Positions 17,313-26,236 of a DNA stretch of 64,000 nt are shown here, piece after piece. Each line of letters begins with the position of its first letter. The first letter of the stretch is position 1. Both the position numbers and the translations under genes were made by a program. The stretch comes from Fidelibacterota bacterium (lineage in GTDB: Bacteria; Fidelibacterota; Marinisomatia; SCGC-AAA003-L08; TS1B11): the NCBI GenBank assembly GCA_004124875.1, contig SCKJ01000001.1, positions 248,001-312,000 of the forward strand, in the 5' to 3' direction. The notes below the pieces were generated by a model that was given only the letters and a program-made list of their open reading frames with translations, was not told where the DNA came from and searched no databases.

Positions 17313-18375
17313 AGTCCGCCAAATGACGATCACGGCCCATGGGGGACCGGAAGTCCTCCGGGAAGTGGAGACGAGCCTCCCGGAAATTCAGGCTGGCGAG
17401 GTACTCGTCAGGACCCATTTTGCCGGAGTCAACTTCTCGGATATTATGGCCCGCCAGGGACTGTACCCCGATGCGCCGCCCCCTCCGTGCGTCGTCGGCT
17501 ATGAAATATCAGGGGTTGTGCTGGCCACCGCCGATGATGTGCAAGAGTTTCAAAAGGGCGACAGTGTCATGGCCCTGACCCGCTTTGGCGGCTATGCATC
17601 GCATGTCAGCGTGCCATCGCGTCAGGTGCGCAAACTGCCGGCCAATGTTTCGCTCGAGGAAGCCGCCGCGGTGCCGGTGGCCTTTCTCACGGCTCACCTG
17701 ATGTTGTTCCGGCTCGGTGGCCTGCAGCCGGGCGATACCATTTTAGTGCACAACGCAGGCGGAGGTGTCGGCTCGGCGCTGGTAAAGTTGGCCCGCCTCA
17801 AAGGGGCTCATGTTATCGCCACCGCCTCGCGCAGCAAGCACGAGCGCATCCGCGACTTAGGCGCCCGGCAGGTGATCGACTACAACCAGGAAGACTTTGT
17901 CATGGAAGTGATGCGCGAAACGGGCGGTCAGGGCGTCGATCTGGTGCTGGACGCTGGAGGGCCGGGCCGCTTCGCCCGCAGCGCGAAGGTGTTGGCGCCG
18001 CTGGGCAAGTTGGTCATGTACGGCATTCAGGAGAGCATCAGTGGCAGACGCAATATATCCGATCTGATAGGACTGGGGTGGAACAACTGGCGGCTCAAAT
18101 TTCGACCGCTGGCCTTGATGAACCGCAACATGGGCGCTATAGGGTTTAACCTGGGGCATTTGTGGCGTCGGCAGGATCAGGTCGAGATGGCGCTGGATGA
18201 ACTGCTCAAGTGGCTGGCTGAAGGCAAATTCAAACCGGAAATCGACCATATTTTTACCTACGTGCGCGCCGGTGATGCCCACCGCTACATTCAAAATCGC
18301 CAGAACTTTGGAAAGGTGCTCCTCGACTTTCGGGCGCTGACCCCGGGCGAGGCGCACATTTCCGCTGAGGTTTAG
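17305..18375 (+). CDS. Zinc-independent quinone oxidoreductase-type MDR protein
   Basis: The 356-residue product belongs to the medium-chain dehydrogenase/reductase superfamily, quinone oxidoreductase branch, which reduces quinones or enones with NADPH. Key segments are FAGVNFSDIMARQGLYP, GYEISGVV, the cofactor-binding stretch DTILVHNAGGGVGSALVKLARLKGAHVIATA and VIDYNQEDF. The cysteine zinc ligands of alcohol dehydrogenases are missing. ATG 17305 overlaps the stop of the SCO1 gene, which points to coupling. A longer in-frame start at 17209 lies entirely inside the SCO1 gene and is rejected. Confidence 0.9.
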   Translation: MIEVRQMTITAHGGPEVLREVETSLPEIQAGEVLVRTHFAGVNFSDIMARQGLYPDAPPPPCVVGYEISGVVLATADDVQEFQKGDSVMALTRFGGYASHVSVPSRQVRKLPANVSLEEAAAVPVAFLTAHLMLFRLGGLQPGDTILVHNAGGGVGSALVKLARLKGAHVIATASRSKHERIRDLGARQVIDYNQEDFVMEVMRETGGQGVDLVLDAGGPGRFARSAKVLAPLGKLVMYGIQESISGRRNISDLIGLGWNNWRLKFRPLALMNRNMGAIGFNLGHLWRRQDQVEMALDELLKWLAEGKFKPEIDHIFTYVRAGDAHRYIQNRQNFGKVLLDFRALTPGEAHISAEV

Positions 18376-18460
18376 TCGCGGCAACAAATTTATCTCGGTG
18401 GGGCAACTTCCTGCTTGCCTCTCCCATCTGGCGGCCTGAATTTGTGCGCCTGACGAAGCC

Positions 18461-20995
18461 ATGACTGAACCGCAACATCCATTAATCATTGTAGAGTCGC
18501 CCTCCAAGGCCCGGACTTTGCAGAAAGTTCTGGGCGATAAGTACACCATCACCGCCTCGGTGGGACACATCCGCGACCTGCCCACCAGCGCCATTGGCGT
18601 CGATACCGATAACGACTTTAAAGTGACCTATGAGGTCTCGCCCGACAAGAAAAAATTGATCGCCGAGATCAAAAAGGCGGTGAAAAAGGCCGATATCGTC
18701 TACCTGGCCACTGATCCTGACCGTGAAGGCGAGGCCATCAGCTGGCACCTGGTGGAGACCCTCAAAATTGACGTGCCGGTGCATCGCCTGGTGTTCCATG
18801 AAGTCACTCCTGCTGCCATCCGCGCCGCCTTCAGCGACCTGCGGCCCATCAACATGCAATTGGTGAAAGCGCAGGAAACCCGGCGCATCCTTGATCGCCT
18901 GGTCGGCTACCAGATTTCCCCTATCCTGTGGCGGCGCATGTCGCCCGGACTTTCGGCGGGCCGGGTGCAGAGCGTGGCGACTCGTATGGTGGTGGAGCGT
19001 GAGCGTGAGCGCGCCAGGTTCACCTCCAGCAGCTGGTGGGATATACTGGGCCGGTTCTCGACCGCTGAAGGTGAAAGCTTTCAGGCTAATCTCGTGGAAG
19101 TGGATGGCCGCCGCCTGATGACCTCCAAAGATTTTGATCGCGAGACGGGGGCGCTGAAAGAGGACCGTGGCCTTCTGCTGGATGAATCGGCAGCCAAGGC
19201 GTGGGTGGAAAAACTGGGGTCGCTCCAATGGTCTGTCTCCCGGCTGGCCGAAAAGCCGTCGCAATCCCATCCGGGCCCGCCCTTTACCACCAGTTTGTTG
19301 CAGCAGGAAGGCTACAAAAAGTTGCGCTTTTCCGCCCGGCGGACGATGCAGGTGGCGCAGCGGCTCTACGAAGCGGGCCTCATCACCTACATGCGAACCG
19401 ATTCCACCGCGCTGTCCAGCGAGGCTTTGACGGCGGCCCGGTCGCTCATCTCCTCCAAGTTCGGCGCAGACTATCTACCGGACCACCCGCGGGTGTTCAA
19501 GACGAAAGTGCGGAACGCGCAGGAGGCGCACGAAGCGATCCGTCCCGCTGGCGCCAGCTTTACCGATCCCAAAACTTTGCTCTCTCTGGAGGAGGATCAG
19601 CGCTCGTTATATGATTTGATCTACCGGCGGACGCTGGCGTGCCAGATGACCCCGGCCAGAATTCTGCAGACCACTGTAGACATTTCCGCAGGACTGGCGC
19701 TGTTTCAGGCGCGGGGCAAAGTGATCCAGTTCCCCGGGTACCTGGCCATCTATCGCGAAGGACGGGATGATCTTAACGGTGATGACAAAGTGCTGCCAGC
19801 GCTGCGGGAGGGCGCCTCGTTGCCACTGAACGAACTGACCCCCCGGCCGCACGAAACCAAGCCGCCGGCACGTTATACGGAGGCGACGCTCATCAAGGAG
19901 CTGGAAGCCAGGGGCATTGGCCGCCCCAGCACCTACGCCTCCATCATGGAGACCATTCAGCGCCGGGAGTATGCCATCAAGCGCAGTGGAGCGCTCGTGC
20001 CCACATTTACCGCCATGGCCGTCGTGAAGCTGATGGAGAGCAATTTTTCCGATCTGGTGGACTACAATTTCACCGCCCGCATGGAAGATGCGCTCGATCA
20101 GATATCCTTGGGCAAGGAAGAATCGCTGCCCTATCTGAAGCGTTTTTATTTTGGCGGAAATGGCGCCACGGGGTTCAAAGACTTGCTGGAGGCCGACATT
20201 GACATCCGTGCTATCTGCACAATTCCCTTAGGCCTCGGCGCGGACGGAACCCCCATTAATATCCGCATTGGGCGCTATGGGCCATTTTTGGAGTACGGGG
20301 AAACGCGCACCAATATCGACCCGGAGCTGCCGCCCGCTGACATCAACCTTGAAATGGCCATTGAGCTGCTGGAGCATGGCGCGCAGTTCCCTAAAACTTT
20401 GGGACAACACCCTGACACCGGACAACCGGTCCTGCTCAAAAAAGGGCGCTATGGGGTCTATTTCCAGTTGGGCGATGATGAGCATAAGGAAAAACAAAAA
20501 TCGCTGCTGCCCGGTATATCGGCTGAGGAGGCGACGCTGGAGATGGCCCTGCAAATGCTGGCTCTGCCCAAGGAGCTGGGCCTCCACCCCGAGACGGGCG
20601 ACCCTGTGCTGGCTGACCTGGGACGCTACGGACCTTATGTCAAAGCAGGGCGCAGCAACAAAAGCCTTACCGCTGAGGATGATCTGCTCACTATCTCGCT
20701 TGATCGGGCCGTTGAGCTGCTGGCCACCAAAACCAATCGTGGCGCCACCGAGCTGCGCATACTAGGAGAACATCCCCAGTCAAAAGCCGATGTCACCATT
20801 AAGTCGGGGCGTTACGGTCCGTACCTTACCGATGGCACGACCAATGTATCTTTGCGGAAAGGCGAAGAGCCGGACAGTGTCACTTTGGAGGGCGCTCTTG
20901 AGCGCCTGGCGGAAAAGGCGGCCAATAGTCCGGCGAAGCGCAAACGCCGAACGGCACAGGGCAGGAAGCAGACCACCGCCCGAAAAAAGAGATAA
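18461..20995 (+). CDS. topA: DNA topoisomerase I (type IA)
   Basis: TopA relaxes negative supercoils through single-strand cleavage. The 844-residue protein has the N-terminal TOPRIM domain (LIIVESPSKARTLQKVLG and DPDREGEAISWHL). The active-site region is GLITYMRTDSTALS with catalytic Tyr310. The zinc-finger C-terminus of the E. coli enzyme is replaced by four glycine-rich repeats of the type LG-HP-TG-V-GRYG-Y (about 590-815), then a Lys/Arg-rich tail. This architecture is common outside proteobacteria. It is followed after 11 bases by glyS. Confidence 0.97.
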   Translation: MTEPQHPLIIVESPSKARTLQKVLGDKYTITASVGHIRDLPTSAIGVDTDNDFKVTYEVSPDKKKLIAEIKKAVKKADIVYLATDPDREGEAISWHLVETLKIDVPVHRLVFHEVTPAAIRAAFSDLRPINMQLVKAQETRRILDRLVGYQISPILWRRMSPGLSAGRVQSVATRMVVERERERARFTSSSWWDILGRFSTAEGESFQANLVEVDGRRLMTSKDFDRETGALKEDRGLLLDESAAKAWVEKLGSLQWSVSRLAEKPSQSHPGPPFTTSLLQQEGYKKLRFSARRTMQVAQRLYEAGLITYMRTDSTALSSEALTAARSLISSKFGADYLPDHPRVFKTKVRNAQEAHEAIRPAGASFTDPKTLLSLEEDQRSLYDLIYRRTLACQMTPARILQTTVDISAGLALFQARGKVIQFPGYLAIYREGRDDLNGDDKVLPALREGASLPLNELTPRPHETKPPARYTEATLIKELEARGIGRPSTYASIMETIQRREYAIKRSGALVPTFTAMAVVKLMESNFSDLVDYNFTARMEDALDQISLGKEESLPYLKRFYFGGNGATGFKDLLEADIDIRAICTIPLGLGADGTPINIRIGRYGPFLEYGETRTNIDPELPPADINLEMAIELLEHGAQFPKTLGQHPDTGQPVLLKKGRYGVYFQLGDDEHKEKQKSLLPGISAEEATLEMALQMLALPKELGLHPETGDPVLADLGRYGPYVKAGRSNKSLTAEDDLLTISLDRAVELLATKTNRGATELRILGEHPQSKADVTIKSGRYGPYLTDGTTNVSLRKGEEPDSVTLEGALERLAEKAANSPAKRKRRTAQGRKQTTARKKR

Positions 20996-21006
20996 GGCCC
21001 AGCAAC

Positions 21007-22494
21007 ATGTCGGCAGTTACAATGGAAAAACTGGTATCCCTGGCCAAGCGCCGGGGATTTGTGTTTCAAAGCAGTGAGATTTACGGCGGCTTGGGCTCAA
21101 CCTGGGATTACGGTCCCCTGGGCGTCGAGCTCAAACGCAATGTCAAGAACCGCTGGTGGCGCGACATGGTGACGGCGCGGGAGAATGTTGTCGGCATGGA
21201 TGCTGCCATTCTCATGAATCCGAAAGTATGGGAGGCGTCCGGCCATGTGGCGCAGTTCCACGATCTTTTGGTCGACAGCCGGAAGACTAAGAAGCGCTAC
21301 CGCCTGGACCATCTGCTGGAGGCGCAGAAGCCTGAAGCGGTGGCGGCCCTGGCTGAGCAGCTGGGGCACGTTTTCAGCGGTGATCCGCAGTCCACGGAAA
21401 ATATCGTGGCGCTTCTGGGGGCCGTGGCAGCTGCCGGCGACGTCGATATTAACGGCGTCGGCATCCTGGATCCCTCGAACCGGAAAATCGACGCCGACTG
21501 GACCACGCCGCGCCAGTTCAACCTCATGCTCAAGACCTATCTCGGACCCACCGAAGATGAAGGCTCCCTTACCTACTTGCGCCCAGAGACGGCCCAAGGC
21601 ATTTTCGTCAATTTCCTCAATGTCCAGACGACCGCCCGGATGAGACTGCCGTTCGGCATCGCGCAGATCGGCAAAGCGTTCCGTAACGAGATCACGACGG
21701 GCAATTTCATTTTCCGGACCCGTGAGTTTGAGCAGATGGAGCTGGAGTTTTTTGTGCCCCCTGCAGATACCTCCAAGTGGCTCGATTACTGGACCGAGGC
21801 CCGGCTCAACTGGTACCTGTCGCTGGGCATCTCGCCCGGCCATCTCCGTGTGCGCCCCCACAGCGCCGACGAGCTGGCCCACTACTCGGCGGCCTGCAAC
21901 GACATAGAGTACCAGTTTCCCTTCCTGCAAAAAGATGATGAGGAGGGGTGGGGCGAACTGGAAGGCATCGCCGACCGTGGCACGTACGACCTCGACCGCC
22001 ATATGGAGCACAGCGGCAAGAAACTCTCCTTTATGGATCCGGGCCTGAACGAAAAGGTGCTGCCGGCCGTGGTGGAGGCGTCCGCCGGCGTCGACCGCAC
22101 GGTGCTGGCGCTGCTCTCCGACGCCTATCACGAGGAGGAGGTTCCGACCGCAGGCTCAGGAGAGCCGGAGAAACGGGTGGTGCTGCGGCTCTCACCGGCT
22201 ATGGCCCCCATTACCGTGGCGGTGCTGCCGCTGGTGAACAAGGACGGTATGCCGGAGATAGCGCGCAAACTGGTGGACGATCTCAGGGGCGATTTCGCCG
22301 CCTTCCATGATGCCGGAGGTTCCATCGGCCGCCGCTACCGGCGGCAGGATGAGGCGGGAACCCCTTTCTGCGTGACCGTTGACGGACAGACGACAGAGGA
22401 CCAGACGGTGACGGTGCGCCACCGCGACAGCATGCAGCAGGAACGGGTGGCACTGGAACAGGTAAAGGATTACCTGAGAGCAAATATGGCCTAG
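21007..22494 (+). CDS. glyS: Glycyl-tRNA synthetase, single-chain alpha2 type
   Basis: This class II synthetase charges tRNA-Gly. The 495-residue product is the eukaryote/archaea-like dimeric form, not the alpha2beta2 form. It has RRGFVFQSSEIYGGLGSTWDYGPLG at the start, LRPETAQGIFVNF (motif 2 vicinity), FRTREFEQMELEFFV, GIADRGTYDLDRH and a C-terminal anticodon-binding domain (ITVAVLPLVNKD and GSIGRRYRRQDEAGTPFCVTVD). The ATG follows topA closely, so the two are likely cotranscribed. Confidence 0.97.
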   Translation: MSAVTMEKLVSLAKRRGFVFQSSEIYGGLGSTWDYGPLGVELKRNVKNRWWRDMVTARENVVGMDAAILMNPKVWEASGHVAQFHDLLVDSRKTKKRYRLDHLLEAQKPEAVAALAEQLGHVFSGDPQSTENIVALLGAVAAAGDVDINGVGILDPSNRKIDADWTTPRQFNLMLKTYLGPTEDEGSLTYLRPETAQGIFVNFLNVQTTARMRLPFGIAQIGKAFRNEITTGNFIFRTREFEQMELEFFVPPADTSKWLDYWTEARLNWYLSLGISPGHLRVRPHSADELAHYSAACNDIEYQFPFLQKDDEEGWGELEGIADRGTYDLDRHMEHSGKKLSFMDPGLNEKVLPAVVEASAGVDRTVLALLSDAYHEEEVPTAGSGEPEKRVVLRLSPAMAPITVAVLPLVNKDGMPEIARKLVDDLRGDFAAFHDAGGSIGRRYRRQDEAGTPFCVTVDGQTTEDQTVTVRHRDSMQQERVALEQVKDYLRANMA

Positions 22495-22598
22495 CGGCGA
22501 CCGGCAAAACATGAGATCGGTCACATCGCAACGCCGGTCCAGGTTCTAAATTACATTGTACAGGTGACGAGCTACTTTTGGACATGCTGGGAGATATC

Positions 22599-22802
22599 AT
22601 GCTAAAAATGCACATTATACACCTTGTTGAGTATACCCTGATGGGAACTTTTGCCGCCGGTATGGTGATCTGGATATACCACGCCATGATTGTCGGCGAC
22701 TCCGCCATCGAATGGAATTTCGCGTTTGCTGCAGGCGCAATCTTTGGATTTTTTTTCACTTACCGGCACCGGCACGACTATCACCCCGATCACCCGCACT
22801 GA
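22599..22802 (+). CDS. Small two-helix membrane protein with His-rich tail
   Basis: The 67-residue product has two hydrophobic segments (about 7-28 and 40-54) and ends with HRHDYHPDHPH, a histidine cluster that could bind metal. The start at 22599 is preceded by GGGAG at a good distance. A TTG at 22578 would add seven residues. I do not recognise the family. It lies about 100 bases after glyS, far enough for its own promoter, and 119 bases before the FkbM gene. Confidence 0.5.
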   Translation: MLKMHIIHLVEYTLMGTFAAGMVIWIYHAMIVGDSAIEWNFAFAAGAIFGFFFTYRHRHDYHPDHPH

Positions 22803-22921
22803 GTAATGTCCTGACGATATAGATAAATTGCGCCGCGGCCAGGGGCCCTGATTCAACCTTGGGAGCGGTCGGCGCGCCGTTCTGTGTAGACAGGGTTGCC
22901 GGCGCTCACTAAATTGGGCCT

Positions 22922-23821
22922 ATGAGCCCATTCTCCCTTGCAGGCGCCCTCCGCTTTATCCTCAATCATCCATTGAATCGCCATCGCAGGCTGGCCGCCT
23001 TATGGGATTTGCTCAGCTGGCAGGTGCGGAGCCGTCTCGCCCGCGGGCCGGTGGTGGTGGACTTTGTCGGCGGCTCCCGGTTGTCCGTGCGCCGGGGGCA
23101 GACTGCGGGAACGGGCAACATCTACACCGGTCTGGTCGAATATGAAGACATGCTGTTCCTGCTGCACTATCTGCGGCCGGGCGACCATTTCGTCGATGTG
23201 GGGGCCAATATCGGCACTTTTACCATTCTAGCCGCAGCCGTTGTGGGCAGCAAAGCCCTGTCGCTGGAACCGGTACCGGACACCTTTGACTGCCTGCGCG
23301 AAAATATCGCCCTGAACGGCTGTGAAGCCCGGGTGACCCTGATTCAGGCCGGCGCCGGCAGCCGCGGGGGCCGTATGCGCATGACCACCCATCTGGGCTC
23401 CGGCAACCATGTGCTGGCCCCAGGCGAGGCGCAGGAGGACGCGACGGAAGTTGTCATACATGCCATTGATGAACTGACGGCGGATATCGCACCGGCATTG
23501 TTGAAGATTGATGTGGAAGGCTATGAGACCGAGGTGATCGCTGGCGCTGAACGGCTGCTGGGCCGGGAGTCGCTTAAAGCGGTGATCATTGAGCTCAACG
23601 GCTCGGGCACAACCCTTGGCTATGACGAGCAGGCCATCCACGAGCGGCTGCTGGAGCGGGGGTTGGCCCCCTACCTCTACGACCCATTGACCCGCACGCT
23701 GGCGCCACTTGGCGGCATCCGGCCCGATTACCGTAACACGCTTTATGTCAGGGACCTGGAGAGCGTCAGGGAGCGGCTGTTGAGCGGTCCGCGTGTGACG
23801 GTCCACGGCCTGCGGATCTGA
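22922..23821 (+). CDS. FkbM-family SAM-dependent methyltransferase
   Basis: FkbM-type enzymes methylate hydroxyls on sugars, lipids or polyketides. The 299-residue product has the SAM-binding motif FVDVGANIGTFTILAA, then LSLEPVPDTFDCLRENIALNG, LLKIDVEGYETEVIAGA and VIIELNGSGTTLGYDEQ, the conserved series of the family. The first 70 residues are a helical extension with several basic residues. No glycan cluster is adjacent, so the substrate is open. The start is the first ATG of the frame. Confidence 0.88.
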   Translation: MSPFSLAGALRFILNHPLNRHRRLAALWDLLSWQVRSRLARGPVVVDFVGGSRLSVRRGQTAGTGNIYTGLVEYEDMLFLLHYLRPGDHFVDVGANIGTFTILAAAVVGSKALSLEPVPDTFDCLRENIALNGCEARVTLIQAGAGSRGGRMRMTTHLGSGNHVLAPGEAQEDATEVVIHAIDELTADIAPALLKIDVEGYETEVIAGAERLLGRESLKAVIIELNGSGTTLGYDEQAIHERLLERGLAPYLYDPLTRTLAPLGGIRPDYRNTLYVRDLESVRERLLSGPRVTVHGLRI

Positions 23822-23897
23822 TGGGTCCGCACAGTTGCGGCGCCGATATACCGCCGGATCGTCAGCGACTTTCCAATTTGCCGCCACTGCGAATAGG

Positions 23898-24056
23898 TTA
23901 GCTCCTGCGGTTGCCCAGTATACTTATCAGCATGATGAACAGGTTGATGAAGTCGAGGTAACGCCGCAGGGCGCCAATCACGGACGCTTGCACTTCGTCC
24001 TCCGCGCTGGCAAAGCCACCTTCATTGCCGAAATTGAGAACCACCGTGGAATCAAA
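23898..24056 (-). pseudogene. C-terminal remnant of a Bax-inhibitor-1/YccA-type membrane protein
   Basis: Read on the minus strand, 52 open codons end at TAA (23898-23900) and are bounded upstream by another TAA (24057-24059), with no start codon before the conserved part. The translation ends GALRRYLDFINLFIMLISILGNRRS, which matches the highly conserved C-terminal helix of BI-1/YccA proteins (LYLDFINLFL-LL-ILG-RR). The rest of the roughly 230-residue gene is gone, replaced by the pterin dehydratase gene. I read it as a deletion remnant. Confidence 0.7.
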
Positions 24057-24066
24057 TTATGCTCAA

Positions 24067-24384
24067 TTAGTCTTGCAGCTGCCGTGCATAGGTTTCCATC
24101 CGCTTGGCAAGCTTAAAGTCCCGCACCGTGATTCCGGCAGCATCATGGGTCGTTAAGTCCACGACCACCCGGTTGTAGACATTAAACCACTCCGGGTGGT
24201 GATTCATCGCTTCCGCCACCAGCGCGACTTGCGACATGAAGCCGAATGCCGTAATGAAGTCGGCAAACTGAAATTCTTTGTGCAGTTTGCCATCGATGAT
24301 CTTCCAAGGCGAAGGGACTCCTTTGTTCAGCTCCTCCAGCTGCGTGTCTCGCTCCTGATCCGGCAGCTTTGTAATAGCCATCAT
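24067..24384 (-). CDS. 4a-hydroxytetrahydrobiopterin dehydratase (PCD/PhhB family)
   Basis: Pterin-4a-carbinolamine dehydratase regenerates the pterin cofactor of aromatic amino acid hydroxylases. In many bacteria without those enzymes it has a moonlighting role. The 105-residue product has the catalytic signature [15 protein letters not shown] (His62, His63) and [17 protein letters not shown] (His80). The length is normal. AGGAGG just upstream of ATGATG sets the start. No phenylalanine hydroxylase gene is nearby. The gene lies next to the BI-1 remnant. Confidence 0.93.
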   Translation of the reverse strand: MMAITKLPDQERDTQLEELNKGVPSPWKIIDGKLHKEFQFADFITAFGFMSQVALVAEAMNHHPEWFNVYNRVVVDLTTHDAAGITVRDFKLAKRMETYARQLQD

Positions 24385-24486
24385 TTTGCCTCCTGGTTTG
24401 CCATTGAGTAACGCTGACTCGGCCTGGTCACCGTTGGCGACTGCGACCCATTCGCCCCCGGGCGGTCCAACCGTCTCGGCGCAAGC

Positions 24487-25662
24487 TTAATGGTACGCAT
24501 GCAACGGCGACAGTTCAATGTTGATTTCGCTGTCCGGGAACGATTGCCGCAGCTCCTTCTTCAACCATTTGCGGGTGGCCTGCCGTTTGCCCTTTTGGTC
24601 AGGAGCCTCCACGTCAATATCGAGCAGGATGGCGCGGTGCTCAGGGGTATTGACCACCCGCAGATCGTGGTACCCGGCGAAGGTTTCCGACTGCTCCAGC
24701 AGGTCGTCCAGCCGGGCCGCCACCTGTTGGACGGCATCGCTGTCGTGATCTAAGGGGTCGATGTGGACCGTGGCATAAGCGCCCAACGCTGCCTTCAACC
24801 GGCTGGCCACCGATTCGGCGACATCATGGGCCTCGGCGGCGCTGAGCTGGTTGTCCACTTCCACGTGCAGCCCGAAGAACTGATACTGGCCGTAGTTATG
24901 CACGACGATGTCATGGGCGTCGTAAACGCGCGGTTCGCCCCGGCAGATGTCGCGGATCTGCTTCACCAGCTCCGGTGCGGGGGGCGCGCCAAGGAGCGGA
25001 TCGATGACAGCCTTGGCCAGCTTATAACCGGTTGCCATCATGTAAAGGCCCACCGCTATGCCCCCGGCGCCGTCCAGAACGGGGTATCCCCAGGCGCTGC
25101 CGGCCACGGCCACGAGCACCAAACCAGAGCTGATGGCATCGGACTTATGATGCCAGGCGTCGGCCTTCAGCATGCCGGAGTTGATGGCTCGTCCCAGCGT
25201 TTGTGAGAAAGCTCCCAGCCAGAATTTGATGACGATGGTCAGTCCGATAACCGCCAGCACGCCCCCTCCGGCATTGATGGGGAGGGGCATGGCGATCCGG
25301 CCAACGGCAGATTTGATGAACTCGAATCCCACCACCCCCAGCATGACGGCGATAATCAGCGTGGCCACATACTCCGCCCGGCCATGACCGAAAGGGTGCT
25401 CCTTGTCCGCCGGCTTGCCGGCGATTTTGAAACCGAACAGGACGACAATCGATGTGGCCACATCGGAGAGGGAGTGGACCGCATCCGCCACCAGGGCGAT
25501 GGAACCGGCGACCATCCCCAGCCACCCCTTCACGGCGGCCAGGACCGTGTTGATGCCCACGGAGACCCATGCCTCCAGGCGACCCACCGCTCCCCGCTCC
25601 TCAGGTGTGGGATCATCGCTTAACCCGGGAACAAAGGTGCGCAGCAGTGAGCGGGTCAACAT
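24487..25662 (-). CDS. Cation diffusion facilitator (CDF) transporter
   Basis: CDF proteins export Zn, Mn, Fe or Co in exchange for protons. The 391-residue product has six hydrophobic segments. The metal-site motifs are DAVHSLSDV (helix 2) and DAWHHKSDA (helix 5), both of the HxxxD form, and HPFGHGRAEYVATL lies between helices 2 and 3. The C-terminal cytoplasmic ferredoxin-like domain is present (VYDAHDIVVHNYGQYQFFGLHVEVDNQL). ATG 25662 is chosen, and a TTG at 25680 would add six residues overlapping tag. The DxxxD/HxxxD pattern does not settle metal specificity. Confidence 0.93.
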   Translation of the reverse strand: MLTRSLLRTFVPGLSDDPTPEERGAVGRLEAWVSVGINTVLAAVKGWLGMVAGSIALVADAVHSLSDVATSIVVLFGFKIAGKPADKEHPFGHGRAEYVATLIIAVMLGVVGFEFIKSAVGRIAMPLPINAGGGVLAVIGLTIVIKFWLGAFSQTLGRAINSGMLKADAWHHKSDAISSGLVLVAVAGSAWGYPVLDGAGGIAVGLYMMATGYKLAKAVIDPLLGAPPAPELVKQIRDICRGEPRVYDAHDIVVHNYGQYQFFGLHVEVDNQLSAAEAHDVAESVASRLKAALGAYATVHIDPLDHDSDAVQQVAARLDDLLEQSETFAGYHDLRVVNTPEHRAILLDIDVEAPDQKGKRQATRKWLKKELRQSFPDSEINIELSPLHAYH

Positions 25663-25669
25663 ACCGGGG

Positions 25670-26236
25670 TCACTTGCCAATGTATTTGTGGCAGGTAATC
25701 AGATGGTCGTTGACCATGCCGATACTCTGCATATAGGCGTAGCAGATGGTTGAGCCGACGAACTTGAATCCCCGACCCTTGAGGCCGGCGCTCATGGCGT
25801 CCGATTCAGGGGTTGTCACAGGCGTGTCCTCCCATTTGCCGACAGGTCGACTCTGGAGAGGTTTCCCGGCGGTAAAACGCCAGAGGTACTCGTCGAAACT
25901 GCCAAACTCCTGCTGAATCTTGAGAAATGCCTGGGCGTTGGTAACGGCAGAACGCACTTTCGCGCGATTGCGAATGATACCTGTGTCCTGGAGCAGAGCC
26001 AGAATTTTCTCCTCGCCATAGGCGGCGATCTTTTTCGCGTCAAAGTTATCGAAGGCGGCCCTGAAATTTTCCCGCTTGTGCAGGATGGTCCTCCATGAGA
26101 GACCGGCCTGGAAATTGTCCAGCAGCAGGAATTCGAACAGCGTTCGGTCATCGTGCACCGGCACGCCCCATTCGTCGTCATGGTAGGCCTGCATCAGGGG
26201 ATCATCAGGCCCCCAGCAGCGATCCGGTTCAGGCAT
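25670..26236 (-). CDS. tag: DNA-3-methyladenine glycosylase I
   Basis: Tag excises 3-methyladenine from alkylated DNA. The 188-residue product has the full family layout: RCWGPDDPLMQAYHDDEWGVP, the helix-hairpin-helix core (LLLDNFQAGLSWRTILHKRENFR), and the zinc ligands Cys7, His19, His178 and Cys182 (HLITC). The length matches E. coli Tag. The gene overlaps the end of punA by a few bases, and the CDF gene starts just after its stop. Confidence 0.96.
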   Translation of the reverse strand: MPEPDRCWGPDDPLMQAYHDDEWGVPVHDDRTLFEFLLLDNFQAGLSWRTILHKRENFRAAFDNFDAKKIAAYGEEKILALLQDTGIIRNRAKVRSAVTNAQAFLKIQQEFGSFDEYLWRFTAGKPLQSRPVGKWEDTPVTTPESDAMSAGLKGRGFKFVGSTICYAYMQSIGMVNDHLITCHKYIGK

